A stretch of 64,000 nucleotides of DNA from Rubripirellula sp. (GTDB taxonomy: Bacteria > Planctomycetota > Planctomycetia > Pirellulales > Pirellulaceae), in the NCBI GenBank assembly GCA_028823035.1, contig JAPKCI010000007.1, forward strand, positions 1 through 64,000. Reading direction: 5' to 3'. The notes beneath the pieces were generated by a model. It saw only the letters and a program-made list of their open reading frames with translations, searched no databases and had not been told where the DNA came from. Position 1 is the first letter of the stretch. Each line of letters starts with the position of its first letter. Shown here piece by piece: positions 1-8,810 of the stretch. The translations under genes were made by a program, and so were the position numbers.

Positions 1-122
1 CAGGTACTACTTGCCAGTTACAGGTACTACTTGCCAGTTACAGGTACTACTTGTCAGTTACAGGTACTACTTGTCAGTTACAGGGTACTACTTGCCAGCT
101 GCAGGTACTACTTGCAGGCGTT
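1..122. repeat. 20-bp tandem repeat at window edge
   Basis: Six head-to-tail copies of a unit caggtactacttgccagtta. The first four are exact 20-mers with one C/T variation, the fifth carries a one-base insertion, and the sixth is degenerate at its 3' end. The array probably continues beyond the window start. It lies about 110 bp upstream of the first sulfatase gene. No coding or RNA function is evident; short intergenic arrays of this kind recur across this window. Confidence 0.9.
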
Positions 123-233
123 AGTACAGGACCCGGTCGCAGGACTGGTGCAAACGCCGTCGCGTGGCGTGCTTCCGTGGTCTAACCCTGCGAATGCAAA
201 ATCAATCGCATCCACTTTAACGATTATAGCCTT

Positions 234-3200
234 ATGCAACTCTTCAGATGTCGTGCTGCGTTCCTTGTTGTTTGGTTGATTACGATCGCGGTGGTCTCCA
301 CCAAAGGCTTGCAGGCTGAAACGAAGAAACGCCCCAATGTGATTCTGATCATGACAGACGATCAGGGGTACGGCGACTTGTCCTGTCATGGCAATCCAAC
401 GCTCAAGACACCGAATCTTGATGCGTTGCATGCTGAGTCCATTCGTTTTACCGATTTTCATGTGGCTCCTTTTTGCACACCAACGCGTGCGGCGCTGATG
501 ACGGGGCGTTACCCGGGCCGGACGGGCGCGTATCGCACATCTTCGGGGCGAACCAGCCTGCACAAGCGGGAAAAGACACTTGGTGATTTGTTCACCATCA
601 ACGGTTACGCAACTGGGATGTTTGGCAAGTGGCACTTGGGAGACAACGCTCCGGCACGTCCCATGGACAAGGGTTTCGAGCGTTCAGTCTGGCATCGCTG
701 TGGTGGATTGACCCAGATCTCGGATCGATGGACCAACGATTATTTTGACGACACCTATCTGGTGGGCGACAAGTGGAAGAATTTCGATGGTTATTGCACA
801 GATGTGTGGTTCGATGAAACGATGGATTTCATGGATTCGGTGCTTACCGATGCCGGCGGAAATAAACCCTTCTTTGTCTACTTGGCAACGAATGCTCCGC
901 ACGGTCCCTATCTTGTTGGTGACCGTTGGAAAAAACCGTACCTGGATGCGGGATGCCCACCCACGCAGGCCGCCTTCATGGGGATGGTTGCTAATTTTGA
1001 CTGGAATTTGGGCAGGTTGCGGACCTATCTCAAACGTGAACGATTGGAATCGGAAACCATCGTGGTGTTTTTGACGGACAACGGAACCTCGGCGGGGGCG
1101 TTGTTTGGCGAAGGCGGAAGAATCACTGGTTTCCCGATTGATCCGCGCGAGAATGGGTTTCGCCGGGGCGGAAAGAGTTCGGCGTACGATGGGGGCCACC
1201 GGGTTCCGCTGTTCATCCAGCACTTTGATCCGCAGTATGGAAAGGCGAGGGATGTTGATGCTTTGGCCATGCACTTTGACCTCACGCCGACGCTGGTCGA
1301 TTTATGTGACCTTGAACGCCCGGCAACCTGGCCTGAACTGGACGGTAAGTCGCTGGTTGGGCAGATGGTCGCCGAACCGCAGGCTTGGCCTGAACGTTTA
1401 CTGCACACGCAGATGCACGGAGGTAACGGATTTGTGGAGCCCGACAGTCCTTGGCTGATCGGTGCAGCGATGACACAGCGTTGGCGATTGGTCGAGGGGC
1501 GTGAGTTGTACGATATCATGAAGGATCCGATGCAACGCAATGACGTTTCCAGCGATTTTCCTGACATTGTCGCTTCTTTAAGAGCTGCACACTTGCAGTG
1601 GTATCGGTCGGTCAAGCCAGGCATGGAACCGTCACGGATAGCGATCGGCAGTGAACTTGAGAATCCCACCGATATGACGAGCCAGGAATGGGTCATGTCT
1701 TCAGGCGGGCCGCCCTGGGCTCATATGCATGTTACGAAGCGTCGAATTGCCAATGGACCTTGGGCGATTGATGTCGCGCAACCCGGCCGGTACCGGCTGA
1801 CACTTTCCCGGTGGCCGGCGTACATCGATAAACCCATTGACTCGACTTATGCGCGTGTTCGGGTTGCAGGTCAGGAAGCGGCGGCAAAGATCGCAGACCC
1901 CGGAAAGCAAACAGTCGTTTCCTTTGAACTCGAACTGCCAGCCGGACCAGCCGAATTACAAACGTGGTTAACAGCCCCCGACGGCAAAATACATGGTGCC
2001 TATTTCGTCACGGTCGAGCGTTTGAAAAACGCGAGTGATGCGGTCCCGTCACTTTTGTGGTCTCAGTATGGCGTGGCCGCGGGCACGCTGAAGTTGGCTG
2101 CTCATACCGATGCTGATCCATTGAATCCGGTCGACGCCTCAGCGGAACTGTGGTTGAAAATTGAGGACAGATGGGAAAAGGTAACGCAGTCTACCGTTGA
2201 CTCGCTGACAGCGATGGCGGTCTTTCGTGTTGATGACTGGGACGACCAACAGAGCGTCCCTTATCAGGTTCGGATCGGGGACAGCGTGGTCGAGGGAATC
2301 GTTCGGGCTAACCCCAAAAACGCAGACCAGCTGAGGCTGATGGTGGTCGCCTGCGTCAACGATAAATGGTTCCCGTACAAACAAGCGATTGATCAGATGA
2401 TCGATCAGAACCCTGATCTGGTGTTTTTTGCTGGTGATCAAATATACGAAAGCAATGCTGGTGGCGAAATCCTTTTGGCAAATGAAGAGTCTGAAGTGCC
2501 AGAGGCAATGGCAAACTATCTTGCGAAGTGGCGGCGGTTTGGCCTGACCTTTCGCGATCTTCTAAAAGATCGCCCGTCGATCATGATCACGGATGACCAC
2601 GATGTTTACGCAAGTGATCTTTGGGGTGACGGTGGTCGTCGCATGAACGGCGTACGAACCACTGGCGGATACCCAATGCATCCACTGTGGGTTAATGCGG
2701 TCGAGCAGACGCAGACGTGGCATTTGCCTGACCCGGCAGCAAGAGGTCCGTGGGGTGACGGCATCAATGCCTATTTTACTTCGCTTGATTATGGCGGAGT
2801 GAGTTTTGCTGTTCTGGAGGATCGAAAGTTCAAATCGCCTCCCTCGGAGGTCGTGACTAAAGCGATCGACGACCCGCTCTCAAAACGGCCCAATCGGACT
2901 CCCGAAGTGATCATGGATCCGGCCTTCGATGCCAGATTGTTGGATCGCAACGATCTTCAATTACTGGGTGAAACCCAGGAAGCGTTTGTACGGGACTGGG
3001 CACTGCAGGTGGTGCGGGATCGGAAACTGGCTGCGGTTCTATCACAGTCTCCGTTTGTGAATATCGGAAATTATGACGTGCGATACGGTGACATGGATGC
3101 AAATGGATGGCCTCAGTCCGCTCGGAATCGCGCGATCACCGCAATTGCTCCATCAAAGGCAATCATGCTTTCTGGCGACATTCACTTTGGGACGCTGCAT

Positions 3201-3530
3201 CAACACGGAGTCAAGAATTGGGGCGACGGGCCTTGGGCGTATTCTGTTCCAGCATTTGCATCCAAGCAGAATCGGAGTTGGGGACCCGCTGTTCCAGCAC
3301 AGGGCCGTGAGATTCCTGGGATCGCAGGATCGGGCAATCACCACGACCGGTTCGGGAACAAGCTGACGGTGGCCGCGACAGCACCCGGTGCGAATGGGTA
3401 CGGTATCGTTGTCTTCAATAAACGCGACATGACGATTACCTGCGAGTTGCACAGCATGGACGCCGAACGTGTTCCGGACGGAAAGATGTTTCGTGGTTGG
3501 CCGCACCGTATTGATGTTTCGCACAAGTGA
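234..3530 (+). CDS. Sulfatase fused to PhoD-like metallophosphoesterase
   Basis: This 1098-residue protein joins two hydrolases. Residues 1-28 look like a secretion signal. The type I sulfatase domain (about 33-480) has metal-binding Asp42-Asp43 in the MTDDQG motif and the maturation motif CTPTR with Cys81, which would become formylglycine. A beta-rich linker (about 490-610) resembles the C-terminal extensions of planctomycete arylsulfatases. From about residue 615 a PhoD-type region starts, with a beta-sandwich followed by a metallophosphoesterase core: Asp735 in AGDQIYES, Asp787-Asp788-His789, and Asp982/His984 in SGDIHFG. It likely acts outside the cytoplasm, removing sulfate and phosphate esters from polysaccharides or other polymers. 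Both active sites look complete. The sulfatase and PhoD assignments are strong; joint action on one substrate is inferred. It is a single uninterrupted frame. Confidence 0.93.
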   Translation: MQLFRCRAAFLVVWLITIAVVSTKGLQAETKKRPNVILIMTDDQGYGDLSCHGNPTLKTPNLDALHAESIRFTDFHVAPFCTPTRAALMTGRYPGRTGAYRTSSGRTSLHKREKTLGDLFTINGYATGMFGKWHLGDNAPARPMDKGFERSVWHRCGGLTQISDRWTNDYFDDTYLVGDKWKNFDGYCTDVWFDETMDFMDSVLTDAGGNKPFFVYLATNAPHGPYLVGDRWKKPYLDAGCPPTQAAFMGMVANFDWNLGRLRTYLKRERLESETIVVFLTDNGTSAGALFGEGGRITGFPIDPRENGFRRGGKSSAYDGGHRVPLFIQHFDPQYGKARDVDALAMHFDLTPTLVDLCDLERPATWPELDGKSLVGQMVAEPQAWPERLLHTQMHGGNGFVEPDSPWLIGAAMTQRWRLVEGRELYDIMKDPMQRNDVSSDFPDIVASLRAAHLQWYRSVKPGMEPSRIAIGSELENPTDMTSQEWVMSSGGPPWAHMHVTKRRIANGPWAIDVAQPGRYRLTLSRWPAYIDKPIDSTYARVRVAGQEAAAKIADPGKQTVVSFELELPAGPAELQTWLTAPDGKIHGAYFVTVERLKNASDAVPSLLWSQYGVAAGTLKLAAHTDADPLNPVDASAELWLKIEDRWEKVTQSTVDSLTAMAVFRVDDWDDQQSVPYQVRIGDSVVEGIVRANPKNADQLRLMVVACVNDKWFPYKQAIDQMIDQNPDLVFFAGDQIYESNAGGEILLANEESEVPEAMANYLAKWRRFGLTFRDLLKDRPSIMITDDHDVYASDLWGDGGRRMNGVRTTGGYPMHPLWVNAVEQTQTWHLPDPAARGPWGDGINAYFTSLDYGGVSFAVLEDRKFKSPPSEVVTKAIDDPLSKRPNRTPEVIMDPAFDARLLDRNDLQLLGETQEAFVRDWALQVVRDRKLAAVLSQSPFVNIGNYDVRYGDMDANGWPQSARNRAITAIAPSKAIMLSGDIHFGTLHQHGVKNWGDGPWAYSVPAFASKQNRSWGPAVPAQGREIPGIAGSGNHHDRFGNKLTVAATAPGANGYGIVVFNKRDMTITCELHSMDAERVPDGKMFRGWPHRIDVSHK

Positions 3531-3757
3531 CAAAAACAGAATGTTCATTGCCGTGGGTTTTTTCGTTTGCACTCATGAATTGCTGCCCCGTGAAAATGCA
3601 GACGATCTTGACGCTGTGCCGTCTGCGGTAGGCGGTGCAAGACTGCATTGACGCAGGGCGTTACCTGATGTTGAACAATTTAGGAACGAGGTTCGGCAGC
3701 GGTACTCGTAGGTTTCGGAATCGACTTTCAGATACTTGAGAACGGAAGAGGCGATCA

Positions 3758-4999
3758 ATGCCAGTCAATGCTTTGATGGTCGGCGCAGGCGAATACACCA
3801 CAGGTTATGTCCATGGGGAACCTGCGTCGTCGGATAAATCAGCCGGCGTTATAGGGATTTCCCTGTTTGACCTGCGACGCCGCGGGTTCGTAGATCAGTT
3901 GCGGTTAGCCAGTACTTCGGGCAAAAATCACCGGGGGATTCGTGAGCATCTGCAACGTGCCATTGGTGATGTTTATGCCGGCATGGATTTGACGGTTGAA
4001 TGTTTCCCCGCAGAGGATGTGCTGTCAGACAAGTTTGCCTACCGAAAGGCTTTGTCGACGATGTCGCCAGGTGATGTAGTGACAGTGTTCACGCCCGATG
4101 ACACGCATTATCAGATTGCCATGGATGCGATTGAACAGGGATGCCATGTACTGATTGCAAAGCCTCTGGTTAAAACTGCTCACGAACATCAGGCTTTGAT
4201 CAGAGCGGCTGAAAAGTGTGACGTCCTCGTTGCGATGGAAGTCCACAAACGCTGGGATCCGATTTACGCTGATGCCAAGGATCGAATTCGTAACCTCGGT
4301 GACTTCAGCCTTTTTCAGTCCTACATGAGCCAACCGAAAACGCAATTGGAGACGTTCCGAAAATGGGCAGGTCAATCAAGCGATATCAGTTACTATCTGA
4401 ATGCCCATCATGTTGATTTTCTGGTGTGGGTGACTGCCGGATTTGCCCGACCATTGAAGGTGCACGCTTCGGCGGCGACAGGCGTGGCGTCAGGCAATGG
4501 GATTGCGACCGAGGATTCGATCGTCCTGACTGTGGACTGGGAAAATATTGATTCCGGCAGTCGAGGGACGTCGAGCTTTACGGCATCATGGATTGCGCCG
4601 ACGTCGGACGTTCATTCTCAACAACGCTTTTTCTACATGGGGCATCAGGGTGAAGTTACTGTGGATCAAGCACACCGAGGTTATTCAGTTGCCACGGATT
4701 CAGATGGGTATGCGTCCGCGAATCCCTTGTTCATGAAGTACACGCCCGACGCAGGTGGTTACTTTGCGGGGCAGGATGGATACGGGTACCGTAGCGTGTC
4801 AGCTTTTGTCGATGCGGCGAACGCAATTCGCGCACGCCAAGCTAAGCCGTCCGATTTCCATGACAAGCTTGCCACTGCACAACAGACATTGTTGGTTTCA
4901 GCAATTCTTGAGGCGGGGCGGCGCAGTCTGGATGAGGGTCTGAGCGTTGCAATCCATTACGCGCCAGATGGAAGTTTTGTGGGACTGGGTGGCGAATAG
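3758..4999 (+). CDS. Gfo/Idh/MocA family oxidoreductase
   Basis: A 413-residue NAD(P)-dependent sugar or cyclitol dehydrogenase-like protein. The N-terminal Rossmann motif is GAGEYTTGYV (about residues 8-17). The catalytic-lysine segment reads IAKPLVKT, so the family EKP is AKP here but the lysine is kept. A conserved His pair lies in LNAHHVDFLVW. There is no signal peptide, so it is probably cytoplasmic. The start is supported by GGAAGAGG at 3744-3751, six bases before the ATG. It sits between two sulfatase genes, which suggests a role in metabolism of a released sugar, but the substrate cannot be read from sequence. Confidence 0.88.
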   Translation: MPVNALMVGAGEYTTGYVHGEPASSDKSAGVIGISLFDLRRRGFVDQLRLASTSGKNHRGIREHLQRAIGDVYAGMDLTVECFPAEDVLSDKFAYRKALSTMSPGDVVTVFTPDDTHYQIAMDAIEQGCHVLIAKPLVKTAHEHQALIRAAEKCDVLVAMEVHKRWDPIYADAKDRIRNLGDFSLFQSYMSQPKTQLETFRKWAGQSSDISYYLNAHHVDFLVWVTAGFARPLKVHASAATGVASGNGIATEDSIVLTVDWENIDSGSRGTSSFTASWIAPTSDVHSQQRFFYMGHQGEVTVDQAHRGYSVATDSDGYASANPLFMKYTPDAGGYFAGQDGYGYRSVSAFVDAANAIRARQAKPSDFHDKLATAQQTLLVSAILEAGRRSLDEGLSVAIHYAPDGSFVGLGGE

Positions 5000-5309
5000 C
5001 GGATACTTCGACAGGCACCCGAACAGGGTAATGGGACTTGATTTCATTGGTAAACGACCTGTTCAGTTGAACCGTCAAATGTGTTGCCTGAAGCGGCACG
5101 CAAGGCAGAAGGCGATGATTGGCAGCAGCCAGATAATCCCGTTTGCTACACACCGGTTGTTAAACGGGGTGTCGTATCCTGCGCGCGAAAGTGTTCCTTG
5201 GTAGACTGCCTGTCCTTCGATGTATCGCGGCGGAACGTCGCCGTCACGTTGATGCTTTGAATGATTGTTGCATCGTTTCGCTCGCCTCCTTGTTGCCCAC
5301 CCAGGTTGG
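5000..5309. other. Intergenic region before second sulfatase
   Basis: No convincing gene. A minus-strand open frame here encodes one hydrophobic stretch but lacks a credible start and ribosome binding site. No hairpin with a T-run was found. Confidence 0.5.
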
Positions 5310-7007
5310 ATGATGATCAGGATCTTTTTGTGTACGGCTGTCTTGAGCAGTTTTCTGCACCTTCCACTGCCCATTGCCACGGCAGTCGATAGCAGTCGAC
5401 CCAATATCGTTTTGATTCTTGCGGACGATTTGGGATATTCCGACCTCGGCTGCTATGGAGGAGAAATCAATACGCCGCGAATTGATCAACTCGCAGCGGG
5501 CGGGTTACGGATGACGCAGATGTACAACGCTGCACGATGCTGCTCAACGCGTGCGTCGCTGCTGACAGGTCTGTATCCCCATCAGGCCGGCGTTGGGGCG
5601 ATGTCCGCTGATGATCACAAGCCAGGGTATCGAGGTTTTTTGACAGATCGATGTGTGACCGTTCCGACATTGTTGCGTGATGCGGGATACCGAACGTACA
5701 TGTCGGGCAAGTGGCACCTGCGAGGCAAAGGAAACCCGGACTGCACTCCTGTCCAACGTGGGTTTGATGAGTTTTACGGGCACTACCGGGCTTACGCCAG
5801 TTACTACCGAAGTGATTTGTTTGTCAGAATGCCCGCCGATCGAACTCGGCGAGAATATCCAGTGGGCGAGTTTTATGCCACCGATGCAATTACTGATCAT
5901 GCGATTGATTTTATTGATCAGGCCGCGACAGAGAAAAATCCATTTTTCTTGTACCTTGCGTACAACGCACCGCACTTCCCGTTGCAGGCACCTCAAGACG
6001 AAATTGAAAAGTGCCTCGATACCTACCAGCAAGGCTGGGACAGAATTCGGCAGGCTCGGTTTGACAGAATGCAGAAGATTGGAATCGTCGACGGCAACGC
6101 AACCTTATCGGTTCGAGGTCACGTGCCAAGTTTTCCCGAACGAAATGCCGATTCACCTTATTACGACCAACAGATACCTGCTTGGGACAAGTTGAGTAAA
6201 GAACGCCAGCGAGATCTTGCTAAGCGGATGGCGACGTATGCGGCGATGGTTCAGATCATGGACAAGAACGTTGGGCGAGTCGTGGATCGACTGCAGGAAC
6301 TGGGGCAATTGAACAACACTTTGCTGGTATTCCTTTCGGATAACGGTGCTTGTGCAGAATGGGATCCGCTTGGGTTCGACAACAATCCCTACCCGAAGAA
6401 CTTGCTTTATGCTGGTTCAGAGCTGAATAAGATGGGAGGCAAAGAAACCTTCCACAGTTACGGGACCGGTTGGGCAAACGCCTGCAATACGCCGTTTCGA
6501 CTCTATAAACATTACAACCACGAGGGTGGAATCTCTGCACCTATGATTGTGCATTGGCCGGAAGGCTTGAGCAGAAATGGGCAGATTGATCGCACACCGG
6601 CCCACGTGATCGACCTTGCGGCTACCCTGCTTGATCTTGGTGGGGCAACCTATCCAACGCCGAAATCAGAATCATCCATTTTGCCGTTGGCTGGGCAGAG
6701 TCTTGTCCCTACATGGAATTCGGATGAGGTTGCAACACGATCTTTGTTTTTCGAGCACGAGGGAAATCGCGCCGTTAGACGGGGACGATGGAAAGCGGTC
6801 TGGACCAACTACTCGAAAAAATGGGAACTGTACGACATTGATCGTGACAGATCCGAAACGATGGATCTATCAACGGAAAAGCCTGACGAGGTCAGCAAGT
6901 TGGCTGATTTGTGGACCACTTGGGCTGAGACGCATTTCGTTGAAAGTCAGCGGGTACAAAAACCGGCAACCGGAATGCCAACGATTTATTATTGGCCGCG
7001 TCCCTAG
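5310..7007 (+). CDS. Secreted sulfatase (arylsulfatase type)
   Basis: A 565-residue sulfatase from the ATG at 5310, chosen because it places a hydrophobic signal peptide (MMIRIFLCTAVLSSF onward, about 25 residues) at the N-terminus; an upstream ATG at 5265 would only add residues before it. Metal ligands Asp39-Asp40 lie in ILADDLGYSD. The maturation motif is CCSTR at residues 77-81, so Cys77 would be converted to formylglycine. A later SDNGA segment is the C-terminal metal-site motif. The downstream region keeps the usual arylsulfatase tail (GRWKAVW, WELYDI). It probably hydrolyses sulfate esters in the periplasm or outside the cell. Exact substrate class is not assignable without comparison. 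Confidence 0.93.
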   Translation: MMIRIFLCTAVLSSFLHLPLPIATAVDSSRPNIVLILADDLGYSDLGCYGGEINTPRIDQLAAGGLRMTQMYNAARCCSTRASLLTGLYPHQAGVGAMSADDHKPGYRGFLTDRCVTVPTLLRDAGYRTYMSGKWHLRGKGNPDCTPVQRGFDEFYGHYRAYASYYRSDLFVRMPADRTRREYPVGEFYATDAITDHAIDFIDQAATEKNPFFLYLAYNAPHFPLQAPQDEIEKCLDTYQQGWDRIRQARFDRMQKIGIVDGNATLSVRGHVPSFPERNADSPYYDQQIPAWDKLSKERQRDLAKRMATYAAMVQIMDKNVGRVVDRLQELGQLNNTLLVFLSDNGACAEWDPLGFDNNPYPKNLLYAGSELNKMGGKETFHSYGTGWANACNTPFRLYKHYNHEGGISAPMIVHWPEGLSRNGQIDRTPAHVIDLAATLLDLGGATYPTPKSESSILPLAGQSLVPTWNSDEVATRSLFFEHEGNRAVRRGRWKAVWTNYSKKWELYDIDRDRSETMDLSTEKPDEVSKLADLWTTWAETHFVESQRVQKPATGMPTIYYWPRP

Positions 7008-7079
7008 AGCCGCTTTGCGGGTCGGTCGGCGGCTGGCATCAAGCAACTTGTTCAGTTCAGGTACAAAGGTGTGCAATTC

Positions 7080-8354
7080 CTATTTTTCCTTTGATGCCGA
7101 ACCGTTTGGACCGATGCAGTATAGGTGATTGACGCCACGAATGAAAAAATTGCCTTGGGATACCGCCATCGATGCCAGGCATTTTTCGTCCAATGCGTTG
7201 CTGGCGATCTGCTCGTATTTGTTTCCTGGTTTGATCACAAGAGTCGTGCCGGTTTCAGAAAGAACATAAATTCTGCCATCTGCATACACGGGTGACGCTG
7301 AGTGGGTGCCATCCAGTCTTTTGTTCCACACGATATCACCATTCTCTGCGTCGATGCAGTGAAGAATGTTGTCGCGGGTGATGGTGTATAGATTGGGCGG
7401 AACCAGTAATGGTGAGGGCATAGCAGGGACGCCTTTTTTTTGTTCCCATGCGATGTGTGTCTTGGTGATGTCTCCTTTTCCACCCAACCGGATGGCGCGG
7501 ATCGTGGGTTCTTCAAACCCCGAAGAAGTGAAAATGATTCCGTCTCCAACAGCTGGCGAAGGCGTCACGCCTTCGCCTTGACTATAGATGGACCAGATCC
7601 TCTCACCGGTGCGGGTGTCAAAACCTTGGACGCAATCGCCCGCAGCGCTAATGATTTGTTTTCCCTGATCAACAACAATGGGGCTCACATGTCCGACACG
7701 CGATGCGTCGCGTTTCCCTTTCCAACGTACCTTGCCCGTTTTTGCGTCAAGTGACAGCAGAACAGCTTGATCCCAAGGAATCTTCCAACCCAAAGTTTTT
7801 TCGTCCGGACTACTGCCATCAAACGGCATGATGATCTGTCCATCGGCAAGGATGGGCGATGCACCGAGACCGTGCAAACTGTGAAATTTGACATCTGAAT
7901 TTGTCCAGATCAGATTGCCGTCAAAATCGACGGCGACCATGGTACCGTCTGAAAACGTGGCATAGATGCGATCGCCGTCAGTAACAGGGGTTGGCGTGGC
8001 GTAGGAGTTCTGGTTGCGTTTTGCGCCTGGGTCCTGGCGATGCGCTTCGACATTCCAGAGCAAATTTCCGTTGTTGCGATCGATGCAAATGACACGGCAT
8101 GACGCTCCATCCTCGGTCGTCGTGGTCAGAAAAACGGTGTCACCGAAAATGATTGGCGATGACCATCCGTTTCCCGGGATTTGCGTCTTCCAATGGACGT
8201 TTTCAGCAGCCGTCCAACTGATTGGCAACTGTGTCTCGTTTGAAATGCCCTGTCCGTTATCACCGCGAAACCTTGTCCAGTTCTCGCCATGTGTAGGATG
8301 GGAAAATACCGGCAAAGTTACAAGCAAGCAGAATATTTTTGTGGGACATCTCAT
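7080..8354 (-). CDS. PQQ-like beta-propeller repeat protein
   Basis: A 424-residue protein with an N-terminal signal peptide (MRCPTKIFCLLVTLPVFSHP) followed by WTRFRGDNGQG, the opening typical of planctomycete PQQ-like propellers. Blade repeats such as VLLSLDAKTGKVRWKGK, VQGFDTRTGERIWSI and LHCIDAENGDIVWNK match the PQQ/BamB type. No dehydrogenase active-site motif is evident, so it is probably a binding or scaffold propeller outside the cytoplasm. It converges with the upstream sulfatase gene and is divergent from the next membrane-protein gene. A homologous gene lies at 30114-31373. Confidence 0.88.
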   Translation of the reverse strand: MRCPTKIFCLLVTLPVFSHPTHGENWTRFRGDNGQGISNETQLPISWTAAENVHWKTQIPGNGWSSPIIFGDTVFLTTTTEDGASCRVICIDRNNGNLLWNVEAHRQDPGAKRNQNSYATPTPVTDGDRIYATFSDGTMVAVDFDGNLIWTNSDVKFHSLHGLGASPILADGQIIMPFDGSSPDEKTLGWKIPWDQAVLLSLDAKTGKVRWKGKRDASRVGHVSPIVVDQGKQIISAAGDCVQGFDTRTGERIWSIYSQGEGVTPSPAVGDGIIFTSSGFEEPTIRAIRLGGKGDITKTHIAWEQKKGVPAMPSPLLVPPNLYTITRDNILHCIDAENGDIVWNKRLDGTHSASPVYADGRIYVLSETGTTLVIKPGNKYEQIASNALDEKCLASMAVSQGNFFIRGVNHLYCIGPNGSASKEK

Positions 8355-8810
8355 CGTGGATCTCGTTATGGAATTGGAAAATAAAGGCGGCGAACGAGAC
8401 GCTTCGGTTGCCGGTTTTGATCAGATGTGGCATCAGTTAACAGGATTTCACTAGCTTGATGATAATTGATCGTGGAATGTTGGGCGAGCGTTGTCCGGGG
8501 TTTGAAAACGACAGATCCGCAGGGAATGAAAATACCACAGGGCCGCTGGGACCGAATTGGTTTTTGCGCATGCACATGAGGTTAGTGGGAAAATTGAATT
8601 TGATTCACGCGGTTTGGTGCGAGAAGGACACAAGAGGTTGGACAGGTGGTGTGTAAGCCGTAGCCATTGCGTAAAACGGCTTCCGAGGTTGCAGTCTGAT
8701 GGTGATCGGTTGTAAGTTGCGCTGGTGTGGGGTTAAAAAGGGAAGAGTTGGGCGAAGGGGCTAGCCTGGCAGGTCGGCTGGCTTGTGTAACGCGCGAACG
8801 ATCGGAATCG
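8355..8810. other. Divergent intergenic region
   Basis: About 450 bp between the minus-strand PQQ-like gene and the plus-strand membrane-protein gene. It must hold promoters for both, but no box stands out clearly. Short open frames inside look random. Confidence 0.5.

Noticed and set aside
5075-5404. Minus-strand frame with a hydrophobic IIWLLPIIAFCLACRF end
   Set aside because: It overlaps the start and signal peptide of the second sulfatase and has no credible start codon or ribosome binding site.
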